From positions 620,001 through 684,000 of the forward strand of contig VWZS01004484.1 of the NCBI GenBank assembly GCA_013397075.1: DNA of 64,000 bases, in the 5' to 3' direction. Positions within the stretch are counted from its first letter, which is position 1. Each line of letters starts with the position of its first letter. This DNA is from Rhabdornis inornatus. Lineage: Eukaryota > Chordata > Aves > Passeriformes > Rhabdornithidae. Positions 53,801-64,000 of this stretch are shown here, one piece after another. The translations under genes were made by a program, and so were the position numbers. Below the pieces are notes generated by a model that saw only the letters and a list, made by a program, of their open reading frames with translations, was not told where the DNA came from and searched no databases.

Positions 53801-55352
53801 TATCCTAGAAGTAAATGAGATCTTTGCTGTTTTCTGAAGTTAACTTGAAGTCAAAGAAGATCTCAAACATCTCTAGATCCTCTCCTAAGAATTCCAAATG
53901 TTAATTACTAATTCTGTGTAACTTCCATAAGTGATGTACCAATACCTTTCATAAGTTAATCTCATTTTAAAAATATCTTTTTTTCCAACACCTAATTTTT
54001 ATTTTCAGTGCTAGCCTACACTTAGCTAACTTGGTATTCTTAACGTATGTATTTCTTTAAATATCCCTAGAAACCTGAAATATAAAATTAACTTTGTGTG
54101 ACTACACCAAATATAAGTAACCAGAAAGTTAAGGCAGATAAACACACTCTAGAATGAAGCGTGACAGTGAGTTAGGCAGGTAGAATATGACCACATCACA
54201 AAAGAATCTTTCAGCTGGAACAATTGCTGCAGTCCAGTCCCATTTCAGCACCAAGAGAAACCTCAACACCACATCCTCAGAATCACACAACACTGAAGTG
54301 GATCTTTCACCATTGCTAATTACAGACAATCTTTTTTTCCCTGACAGTGATTTGATCTCATCTCTGCTTTTTGCTCAGAAGTTTCTACATTAAGCTCACA
54401 CTGATGTGCTGCTCCACAAACTCTTCTGGGTTCTTCTTTCCTGCCATGCAAAACTTGTCATCCCCTGTTCCTTCCTGAACCACACACATGTGGTAAAAGT
54501 AAAGAAATCCACCCAACCTGTTCAGGACAGATGTTTTCTGCAAGGTTCCTGACCAGAACCATGTCATTTTGGCAACTAGGAGGATTCAGACCATCCCTGA
54601 ACCTGAGCTTCTTGTTGTAAAAGTGTCCACAATCAATTACAGGCTTTGGTACATTTGAACTGTTACACTTGACCATTAATTTCTGGCTCTGCCTTTCTTT
54701 ACTTGACACTGTCCGTTTTAGATATTTACTAGTTTTACATCTTAACAGGAAATGGTATTAAAAGGAAAACTACTTGGCAGATGAGTTTTGAAGGTTTAAG
54801 ATACTAATAGAAGGAAACTGAGTAAGGACTAGCAAAAATATTCATGGAAGGGTTGGTTTAGCTTTATATTTTTTGTTCCTTTCCTAAAATGCCTTGGCTT
54901 TTCTTGAAACAATTCATTCTTCATGGAAGCTACTTTAGATTATTTTTCAGTGCTGAAAAAGCTACCAAACATCCTGCTTTGGCTTTTTTTCCCACCCCAC
55001 CATGAAACTGACAATGAGCAGTAGTAAATAAAACCACTGCACTGAATTATAAGTATATGGAGGCCAACAGGGAATAGACTTCAAGAAGATATAATACAAT
55101 ACCTGACCAAATTTCCCATAGGAAGTTTCATACACAAATAAACACCCCTATAAACATGAAAGGAACACCTTTACAAAACTTTTTTTTTATACCTAAATCA
55201 TTTCAGAGATGAGTTGGCTACAGTTTCCCTGAACAAAAAATGGTAATAACTTGGACAAACCCAAATATTATAAAAAATGCAAGTTGAATTGTACACCTAC
55301 AGTTTAAAATGGCATTTAGCAGCATATAAGTCCCTGCAGCCAGAATAGAAAG

Positions 55353-55382
55353 CCCTTAAAAACATTAAACCCTTAAAAACAT
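55353..55382. repeat. 13-bp direct repeat, 17-bp period
   Basis: CCCTTAAAAACAT occurs at 55353-55365 and 55370-55382, in CDC73 intron 9. Confidence 0.9.
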
Positions 55383-56155
55383 GGGAAGTTTAATTAAAGA
55401 GGAAAATTATTTTGTTTGAGAACTAGGAGAAAGAGGCAATTCAGACGCATAACAAAATTTGCATGACCTCCTGCAAGAAGCACAAAACCATCCAAGGACA
55501 ACAAACACAAGATTGCAAAATAAAACCACAGCAAGACATAAAAGTAACTGAACTTGTGCTAAAAACAGGATAAAAAAAGCAGTGGAGACAGGAGAAAAAT
55601 TGCATTGGAAAGATAAATCATCACTCAAGTTCAATGTTCATCATGTTTTAAAACTCGTGAGAATTCTTCAATATTGTAGATTGTTTCCATCTCCTCACCA
55701 GAAGGGAGCTTGTGTTTTACACTGCTGTTCCCAGTTTGTTTTTTAATTTAAATAGACACAACTAGATAATATTTACTTGGAATTACTGGAAACAACTTTT
55801 AGAGTAACTCTGATTGTTTGAGGATAGGGAATCTATTAGATATTATGCACCTGACAGTTATCCTTGCACTTGTGCTTGTTATTGCATAGGACCCTCCCAA
55901 AAAAAAAATCTTTCCCCCCTAAGAAGTTCTGGTTTTAAGCCTTCAGTTTGCTTCCTAAGAGGTAGAAATTATTTCTAGGAAATAATACTTTTATTTTTTT
56001 ATTACTTGGAAAGCTACCTTGAGGCATAGTTACAGCCCTTTTTTTGTCTTTTCATAGGTTTGTGAAATAATAGCAGAGAATATGAACTTTATGTCTTATC
56101 AGTTTGGGTTCTCAATTTTTTTTTTCTTTTGAAAAAAGCATTGCAATCAACTTAC

Positions 56156-56234
56156 CCTCTTTGCCTTTAAATCTTTCCTGATCATATCTGTTGTAGGCAG
56201 CAGGAATAGGTTGCTTATTTCGCAAAGTAGGATC
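56156..56234 (-). CDS. CDC73: CDC73 (parafibromin) internal exon, equivalent to exon 9
   Basis: A 79-nt exon on the minus strand, with a TTTTAG acceptor above 56234 and a GTAAG donor below 56156. It reads from phase 0 as DPTLRNKQPIPAAYNRYDQE followed by RFKGKE, and the final G starts the next codon (intron phase 1). This matches about residues 277-302 of vertebrate CDC73; one position differs from human as I recall it (N for T in the sixth residue). It is separated from exon 8 by a 1,241-nt intron. Confidence 0.96.
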
Positions 56235-57475
56235 CTAAAACAGGTTAAATAACATTTGTAAAACATACTAAAAGGTATTTGATGGTTTTTGAATTTCATG
56301 AAGAGTTACTTAGAACTACTCAAGAGTATAAAACCAGTTCATTTTCATAGGAGTTTCAATGCATTTGAAAACTTCTGATGTTTCCATTCAATATCCACTT
56401 AGACTCTTACAGAAACAGAGTTTAGTACCAAATACAAAGAGGACAACCTGAGGCAAAACAAAAATAACAAACAGTAAAAAACTACATTACTAAAATCTCT
56501 ACTGAGTTTTTGTTACACTTAAAGAACTAGTGAGGAAAAAAAATCAACTGACAATTCATGACTAAGGCTTCAGCCACACAAAATTTCCCTTGTCAGGCTG
56601 ATTAAGATCAAATTTTGCTAAATAAAATAAATAAAAACAAGTTTTGAGGGAAAAAAGGCATTCTGGGGAAAAATTTTTCATAAAGCACCAATCTAGAGGC
56701 ACATTCAACACCAATTCAATCCTTTTTGTGGATTAGCTTAGTTATGTATTCACACGTATTCTGAGTGGGACATTTGAATAATGCCATGCACAATTTAAGA
56801 AATTCAACACAAAGCAAATATTTACATGTTGGAATTCATCTTGCTATTTAAATTTACTTCTTTGTTAAATGCAGTAGCAGCAAAAACAAAACACAGTATG
56901 ATCAAACAGCTTTTAGAGCAGACTACCACCATGTTCAAAGATGTATTAGGTTTAATAGAACACAACAGTAAACACCACAATTCTAAACAAATCCTGTCTA
57001 ATACCTAGATGGAAGTAAACAATACAGCTCTAAGTCTGTCCTGATTTATCACAGGCAAAAGAAAGCTGGTTCAAGCTGTTCCCACTCATGAGTCATGCTC
57101 CAGATTCTTAAACATTTGCTACCCTATCTATCAGAAAAGCAGCAAAACACTTCATTTGAAATGGCAGCACTCTCATCAAATACATTTTTTGCAGATAGAT
57201 GCAGCATGTGGCCAATGCTTGATAGATGCAGAAGCTGGCACTAGTAGATTAATCTCTCAGTAACAAGAGCATATTGAACTAATTAAACTAATGTATTCAA
57301 CTCTTTAAATACCAATAAATGCAACTTAAGTCAAAGAATAGCTGAGAAGTTATGCTTGAAAAATGTGTATTTTTTGGAAGTAAACCCAAACAAACTGTGT
57401 ATGTAATACTGAGAAGACAATGTACTCTCACTTTTGGTGTCCCAGCCCTCGTGCTCAGACAAACACTGCTCTTAC
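56235..57475 (-). other. CDC73: CDC73 intron 8 (1,241 nt)
   Basis: A phase-0 intron between exons 8 and 9, with GTAAG donor and TTTTAG acceptor. No repeat or embedded gene recognised. Confidence 0.9.
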
Positions 57476-57574
57476 CGTTGGTGCTGTGTTTGGTGCAGGT
57501 CTTTGCTCAGGTGCTCGGCCTTCTTCTCTGGCTTTAACTGATTGAAGAATTGCAAAAATATTCTTGGCAAAGTT
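57476..57574 (-). CDS. CDC73: CDC73 (parafibromin) internal exon, equivalent to exon 8
   Basis: Parafibromin is a nuclear subunit of the PAF1 complex, which travels with RNA polymerase II and promotes histone modification and elongation. It is a tumour suppressor in mammals. This 99-nt exon has a TTTCAG acceptor above 57574 and a GTAAG donor below 57476. On the minus strand it translates in phase 0 as 33 residues, beginning NFAKNIFAILQSVKAREEGR and ending NTAPT. That corresponds to about residues 244-276 of the 531-residue human protein, between the N-terminal region and the C-terminal Ras-like domain. Near-identity over this stretch and the exact exon size make the call secure. The last residues (NTAPT) differ from the human NAAPV that I recall. 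Confidence 0.96.
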
Positions 57575-60500
57575 CTGAAAAAGACATCAGGTACCTGTGA
57601 ACCTTACTGACCATCTGCATTTCACATAACAACCATTCAAGTGGAATGGTTAACTTGGTTAACTTACATTTCACCGAAAACCAAAACTGGTGCACCAGTT
57701 TTCTAAATAGCTGATTGCTGATCCCTCTTCTGTGACAGGATCCAAATATGAACAGGGTTTTAAAGCAGCATTGCTACCCCCTATTCTTCAAGGCCCACAC
57801 CTGCTAAATCTAACTGGCTTCACTGCATCACAAGGTAAACCAAACTCCTCTCAAAGCACTTGTAACCTATAAGGTACAGAGTTAAGTGTACACAATGTCT
57901 CTTACTAATGTCAGTTTTCACTAATGGTTCATCAGCAAAAGAAACCTTTTATCAATTAGGGAAAACAGCTTTTTTTTAACTGGTTCAGAATAACATAAAG
58001 TATTCACAAAATGCTAATGCTGTTCCGGAATATTGTATATTAACACTGAATGGTGTTAATACTACTGGTATCATTGAAACAAACAGATGAATTACAAAAC
58101 AAAGACCTCTGGGGTAAATTTTGTAAAAATCATTTCGAGAGTCGTACTGCAAAGCTTCCCTAAACCTGCTCACTTGACCTCAGTGAACATCTTGTCAATC
58201 CACTGCAAGCCACCAAGGGCAGGAACTGGAAAACCACCAGAAACCACTTATAAAGGCAAAGCCATGTCCTGAGCAAACCCAGTTCTTTTGACAAAGTCTG
58301 AAAGAACTCACACAAAACTGTATTTAAAGTTCTTTTCAGTCAGAAAAATCCCGAGGAAAAAAAACTTTCAAGAGCTGCAAGCCATGCACATTATCAATTA
58401 TATGAGGATACTCTCAAACTGTGGCCTGGGCATCATATGAATCACAATTCTTGTCATTGCTGTGCTTTATCACACAGTGTCTCTAGGAAACAAAGATACT
58501 CCATCTTCTGAAACTCACAAGGAGGAACTAATTAACAACAGAAGCAATGTTATAAGAGTGATTATCCATGCAGAAGCCAAATCTTCCAGTCACAAGGAAG
58601 TTACAACCAACATTCACATCCGTATTTTACTCCTAAAACCCACAGTTAACATAGTCTCAAAAGGAATTTGAACTTCAAATTATTAACTTTTCAAAGGCCT
58701 TTAAACATGAGGTTTTAATAGCCTTAAATTGCACATCCTGGACCAAACTCAGGTAAAAAAACTTACAATATTTCTCCTATCTGCTGAAAACAAACCACTA
58801 ATAAGCATGGAATCAGAAGTGTTCTTGCTGATGTCTTTTTTCCACAACGTGAAAATGCAAGTCCCCCAGGGCCACAACTAATGGCTGTTTGGAAGGGGAG
58901 AAAACCAGCAGTGTTTTAACAAGCACTCAAACTAACATCATCTTCTTCACTGGCTGGTCACTGGCTTAGTCAGGGATATGGGATTACATTACTGTGACAG
59001 AAAAATGATTGAGCAGGAAGTCCACTGCATGTACCAACTGATTTGTAAAACCCTGCAGAGTTAAGACTGCTACATTTCCATGGTTCATCCCTTCAGAGAT
59101 CAGAATATGAATATTCCTTTACTTCTGCCCTAGATTTAGTTAAACTTAATCAAGTGCAACATTTTTACTACCAAAACCTTCTGGTCTGGGAGACAGCAGA
59201 AAAGAAGAGGGGAAAAAAACCCCCAAACATCAAAATACTTGTTTCTCTGCACAGATGCTCTATCCCTTGCCAACACAGTGACTAACACCAAATCAAGTTA
59301 CTATCAGTTGTGGTGATTTAATGCCAGGATATTTGTGGAGAAATCCTAGGGCCAGTCAGATCAGGTTGCTCTGATGAGGAAGGTTTAATGAAGTCACATC
59401 ACTAACTAAATTTCTTTTGCAATAAAAATACTTCCATCGTAATATATCACAGTTTATTCTAAAAAATTGCAGTCTTTAATTTCTGTAGGTCACCATAACC
59501 CTAATTCTCATTATCAAAGACTTCTAGTCACTACAGCAGCTTTATCATGCCAGCAAAAATAAATAAATATTTTTCTAATAGTGATCATCAAGGATAAACA
59601 TTAGTTTCAGCTTCATTGAAAACAATCCTAGAGGAAAAAAAGTTTGAAGAAAAGTATACTTATCTCTATCATCTGACAAAAAAAAAAAACTTAAATCTAA
59701 CATGTAAAACTAGAAGTATATACTCTGTTACACAATACGGCTTACAGTGCTTAAAAACTTTCCTATAGCTAAGTTGCAACCAATTTTTAATCAGATTCAC
59801 ACTCCAGTGTTTCACTGCAGAGAAAGAGGAATCTAAGAAAAACCATACAAAATTTAAAAAACTTTTATGTGAACTGACAGTAAGGATTTCTTGGATGTGA
59901 ATCCCAGGAAAATCAAGAGCTGCAGAATGCTGTAAACATTGTCCAGACTTAGGGTAGGGCTGGAGAAGGAAGAATTCAGCCTCGACTACATTTCTTTACA
60001 CATTTGCTTAATATGCTGAGACATACTGCTAATTCCTTTACAGCCATTGCCAGAGTGAAAGGCATGATGCTGTGCCAAAAAGGCAATATTCCTATCACAC
60101 ATTTTCAGTAATTCCTATATTTGGCATGACAAGAAAAATGAAAACAGCATTGAGATAGCGTCATAAAAGTACAGCAGAAATTAAAACACTGCTCATAAGG
60201 AAGATGAAGTGATAAACTGTATATTTAAAAGAAAATACTTTGCACATCTAAAAGCACATATTTAAATCTGGAATTCAAATCAAAAAGTAAAATAAATTAT
60301 TTAAGGCATCACTCTGCTATGCCTCAGAATATGTATCTTCAATTTGCAAACTGCTCACTAACTTTGAAGTTGGTTTTCTCTCCTGCCTGCTCTGCAGGGA
60401 CTCAGGGTACCCCTCAAACTGTTCTCTGCACACTTTTGAGCTAGGCAAGCCATGCTGGGGCACACAACAGGCACACTGCCACACAGGAGACTGCGGATTA

Positions 60501-63500
60501 ACCACCTGAACAAATAGGTGTTTGTGATCCTGCTTTCAGGACAATGGCAGTTTAAGAAATCCACATTACACTACTGGAATTTATACTGCTAACCAACTGA
60601 AAGCAGAGCACACGGCTTGGTCAAGGTTCAGATTAGGGAGCCTGTAAAAAAAAATGAAATTGAACTTGCTACTAACTGTTGGGGGAAAAAAAATAAAAAT
60701 CAGACATTCCTTTCACAAAAAGTTAATCTGGGCATTTCTTTGTGTTCCTCTCAAGAAGTTAACTGTGTGTTACTAAAGCTGAACTGAAAACATAGCTATG
60801 AGTATATTTGCTCCCTGTATAGCTGTGGACTGTGCTCCCTGTGCAACTTCCTGTATATTTGTGGACTATGTGTTCAGTAAAAAAGGTGCAGTTGTTCTAT
60901 GTTATCTTCACTAATTTTTTTATAGCAAGAATATTTTATGAAAGACAACCAAAACATTTAATTTGAAATGCTAATTCAGAAGTGTGAAAGAACAGCACTA
61001 CTGGAAAAGTCTGAAGATACAGTACAGCATAAAATCTCAAAAATCCCAATCCCCTGATACTTAATCCTAGTTTATTTCTCCAATGAATGCCACATACGGA
61101 AATACATAATTTTTTAATCATTTTGTAGAGTAGTGTTTAAGGAATTACTTTATAACTGACTTAAATATTATTTCAGGAAACATAATGCCTTATTCTACAA
61201 ATTTTTGGGTCGAATTCAAGGCATGTATAGACAAAACAAGATTTATTATTGCTCAATATAAATACAATTTTAAAAATATAGCCCATCTTTCCTTTAAATG
61301 AACATTCAAAATGTTTGCAGTAGTACCTGGCAGCAATAAAAGAATCTGCCTGGTTTTACTAAGGAAGCCAGTCCTGCAGAAACTGGAGCTTGGGTACTCA
61401 AACTGTACCATGGTATTTGTGCACAGCCACTCCAAACCCATTAGTCCACCTGAAGCACTAATGATACCAGTTGCTGTTAGCCTGACACACATTCACTTTT
61501 TCAATTTGCTACTGAAGTCCCACTGCTGTGAATTTCAAGAAAGTGAGACAATTCTGCCACCTAGAGCCCACATATAAAGATGCTTTTACAATCAATTTCT
61601 TTTAAAACACCCAAAATTTTACTCTCAGACCTCTTAGTTGTCTAAAGTGATTAAAATACTATTAGTCTTGCTTCAAAATTGTTTTTCCAGCTAAATTAAA
61701 TTACTGGAACAGTTAATTATAACTGCAGTTAACCTCCTCACAGGTGACTTCACTAGTAAGAATGGTCAAGAGTCATCAGAACAAAAATATGATTACTGAA
61801 AGTAACTGAACACATGATTTCTCACATTTATTTCAAATACTGTAGTTACTGTGAAAAGGATCAAACCTATAAAGAAAATATATTCATTTTAAAAATAAAA
61901 TATGCAAGTACTAACTGCAGTGGTAATATTTTGCAGGTGGTAACACAAGACTAAAAATCATGACCACCACAAAGATCAGCTATATATGTGGGAAAAAAAC
62001 CAGTTCTGCTCTTTAATACTTGCGTGCAAGAATACAGAAGACCACAAAATAACAATATTCTGGAATAGTTCAGATGCTGTATTAGATAAATTTGCAGTTG
62101 TGTGTTACATCAGAGGTAAATGCCACATAGCAGGAAAATGCCAATCCCTCTAGCTAGGTCAGCTATAAACTCCAATCATCCTACTCAGTTCTGCTCTTCT
62201 CTCACCATGCACACAAAAATACCCAGAAGCTGGGGGTGGCACAGTAGGGAAATACAAAGCAAGATTATCAAATTTAATACATAAAACTCACAGTCATGTG
62301 CTATGAAATTAAATTGGAGCTTGAAGTCTATTCCCTTCTGTATTAACATCATGTGTCATGGATAATAATACATTGGGCATCAAAGAACTTTCCCAAAGAA
62401 AAGTACAGATAACTAGTACATTACAACAGGGCTGCAATAACTAAAGCTATAAAAGCTGAAAAACTATGAAGACTTAAAAAAAAAGTTGTTTATTTAATCA
62501 AATTACTTGTAATACTGTTTCCATGCTTTCAAAACAAAGCTTAAGAAAATGTGCTGGATAACCCAGACTAAGTCTTTCACATAAGAACAGAGGATATATA
62601 AATATAAGGATTAAGGCAAGAAAACATTTTATTTGATTCAGGCTTAGTTCATACCTATTAGAAAGAAAAAAGGACAATTTTATATAAAGAAAAAAAGCTG
62701 TAATTTAGAATATTTTCTTAAAATTTTTGTCTATATTAAGCAGGGAAAGCATCACTACCCAGATTGCAAGAGAATCAAATTCACCAGTCTGCAGCAGTGA
62801 AGCAACAGTGAGGAAAAAACCAGACCATTGTACAACATTTCAACCTTGACCTTGTAAGTAACACACTTACAAAAAGATACAATTTCATGATGTAAAGGTT
62901 ATGAAACTACAGACACTCAGCTCCACCTAACTCTGATCCCATACCAAGTCTCAGTAGTTTTTCCCTTATAAACAGTTACCTGCAGAAAAAGCCCACGTGC
63001 CACCATTCTTAGATTTCATGCACACCTAACTCCATTGGAAATACATAAACCTCAAAAGCCAGTTTCTCCTGTCCAACCCCCATGGTTCTACTTCAGTGCT
63101 TTTCCCTGGACTGTCTCCAGGCAGGCAGTAATGTTAAGGTGCCATATAGGTCACTCTAAACTCCCAGTGCCCAGCAATGTCTTCAAAAGATTTACACAAG
63201 GCTCAGGGAAGAGAAAATATCTACAGATATGCTAAAAGCTGAGAAATGCACCAAAGCAGCAGCGGGGCCAGTTGCTCACAGATGTGTAAATGTGTCTGCC
63301 CAGACAATGCAGCCACATCAGGAGTGTGCAGCTACTGCTCAGCTTCTCACCTGAAGAGATTTAGAAAGTTTATGTGCTATAACCTTAAAGACTTCCCAGG
63401 CTGGATTATGTCATTTCCTTGTACAGAAGGTTAGAGTTCACTCAAGAAAATATAATTCTAATATACTTGCAACTGTGAGAAAAGATAACTGAAGAGTGCT

Positions 63501-63547
63501 GGCTAAAATTTAAAGTTTTAGCAATAATCTGTAGCATTTTCCCACAA
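57575..63547 (-). other. CDC73: Part of CDC73 intron 7: no gene recognised
   Basis: Sequence upstream of exon 8 on the CDC73 strand. Exon 7 of CDC73 (about 217 nt in human, with a VDAEVDVTRD-type stretch) was searched for on the minus strand and not seen, so it should lie beyond base 64000. An imperfect duplication at 60811-60870 is the only structure noticed. Confidence 0.75.
60811..60870. repeat. 24-bp imperfect direct repeat, 36-bp period
   Basis: The 24 bases from 60811 and those from 60847 match at 20 positions. Both contain CCTGTATA and TGTGGACT. The repeat lies in CDC73 intron 7. Confidence 0.85.
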
Positions 63548-64000
63548 ACTGGGTCTGGCTGAGGTGGAGTTAATTCTGTCCTAGCTTCCCTGGTAGTATT
63601 GCACTGTGCCTTGGTAGCCAGAAAGGTGTTGATAACCAGCCCAGTGTTTTGGCTGCTGCTAAGGAGTGCTGACCCAGCACCAAGGCTGCCTCCTCACCTG
63701 TCAGCTGGGGCTGGGCTGGAGAGGACAGACAGCCAGGACAGCTGACTCCAGGGATATTCCCCATCACAGTTCATCTGCTCAGCAGTAGAAGCTAAGAGAA
63801 GGTAGGAGGAGGGGCATTTCTTGTTACAGTATTTGTCTTCTAGAGCAACCACTAAATGTACCCAAGCCCTGCTCCCCAGTAAGTGGCTAGAGATTTCCTG
63901 CTGATGGGAAGTGAATACATCTTTTGTCCTCCTTTGTTTCCCCACATATCCTTTATTTTTATTAAACTGCCTTTATCTTAACCCACAAACTTTTTTGCAT
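63548..64000 (+). mobile_element. Avian ERVL-type LTR, cut off by the window end
   Basis: From GGGTCTGGCTGAGGTGGAGT onward, the order of blocks follows a common bird ERVL-type LTR that I recognise: GTTGATAACC, then GGACAGCTGACTCCAGGGAT (63737-63756), then CTGATGGGAAGTGAATA, then TATTAAACTGCCTTTATCTT (63959-63978) and AACCCAC. The last block contains the TATTAAA signal and is the end of the R-like region. U5 would continue past 64000. The copy is diverged: the TATA-equivalent block reads CAGCAGTAGAAGC. Internal retroviral genes are not seen here and may or may not lie beyond the edge. The 5' boundary is approximate. Confidence 0.85.

Larger units (their letters stand above)
46167..56155 (-). 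other. CDC73: CDC73 intron 9 (9,989 nt)
   Basis: The intron between exons 9 and 10, phase 1, with GTAAG donor and TTTGCAG acceptor. It contains a short direct duplication at 47762-47802, another at 55353-55382, and a slightly GC-rich stretch at 48.8-49.65 kb without recognisable coding content. Confidence 0.85.

Noticed and set aside
57575..63547. Search for CDC73 exon 7
   Set aside because: No minus-strand match to the expected VDAEVDVTRD/RERVWRTRT coding pattern was seen. The exon is presumed to lie beyond the window.
1..64000. tRNA, rRNA, CRISPR array, operon or prokaryotic-type element
   Set aside because: No cloverleaf with B-box, no regular spaced repeats and no ribosome-binding-site-led gene clusters were seen. 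The window is a vertebrate intron landscape.

Overview
The window is vertebrate genomic DNA, almost certainly from a bird. It is AT-rich intronic sequence with split genes and canonical GT-AG splice sites. It carries a CR1 LINE fragment and an ERVL-type avian LTR, and one 30-base run of N in an AAAT microsatellite marks an assembly gap. I cannot narrow it to an order or species.

Two protein-coding genes are supported, on opposite strands. The minus strand carries part of CDC73 (parafibromin, a subunit of the PAF1 transcription-elongation complex). Three internal exons of 99, 79 and 65 nt lie at 57476-57574, 56156-56234 and 46102-46166. Their lengths, phases and translation fit exons 8, 9 and 10 of vertebrate CDC73. 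Exon 7 and exons 11 onward were not found, so the rest of the gene lies outside both ends. From 46101 down to base 1 the window is one very large CDC73 intron (intron 10).

Inside that intron, on the plus strand, lies the whole B3GALT2 coding exon (20965-22233, 422 codons). It encodes a Golgi type II beta-1,3-galactosyltransferase. A splice acceptor sits just upstream. A CpG-rich block at 19.1-19.34 kb, with a TATA-like element, a good donor and a near-consensus CTCF site, is the best candidate for its non-coding first exon and promoter. A second, weaker CpG-rich block at 15.65-16.09 kb is an alternative. As far as I recall, the same nested antisense arrangement exists in mammals.

Layout: 1-19.1 kb, CDC73 intron 10 with a tiny CR1 tail, the microsatellite/gap and the weaker CpG block; 19.1-22.3 kb, B3GALT2 (3' UTR end undetermined); 22.3-46.1 kb, rest of intron 10 with a truncated CR1 (30.57-31.16 kb), a solo LTR (36.74-37.17 kb), an RFX-like palindrome and homopolymer/purine tracts; 46.1-57.6 kb, CDC73 exons 10, 9 and 8 with introns; 57.6-63.5 kb, part of intron 7 with no recognised gene; 63.55 kb to the end, an ERVL-type LTR cut by the window edge.

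No tRNA, rRNA, CRISPR, operon or prokaryotic feature was seen. I found no convincing undescribed system. The most useful leads are the promoter/CTCF/uORF structure of B3GALT2 and the TG...CA solo LTR.
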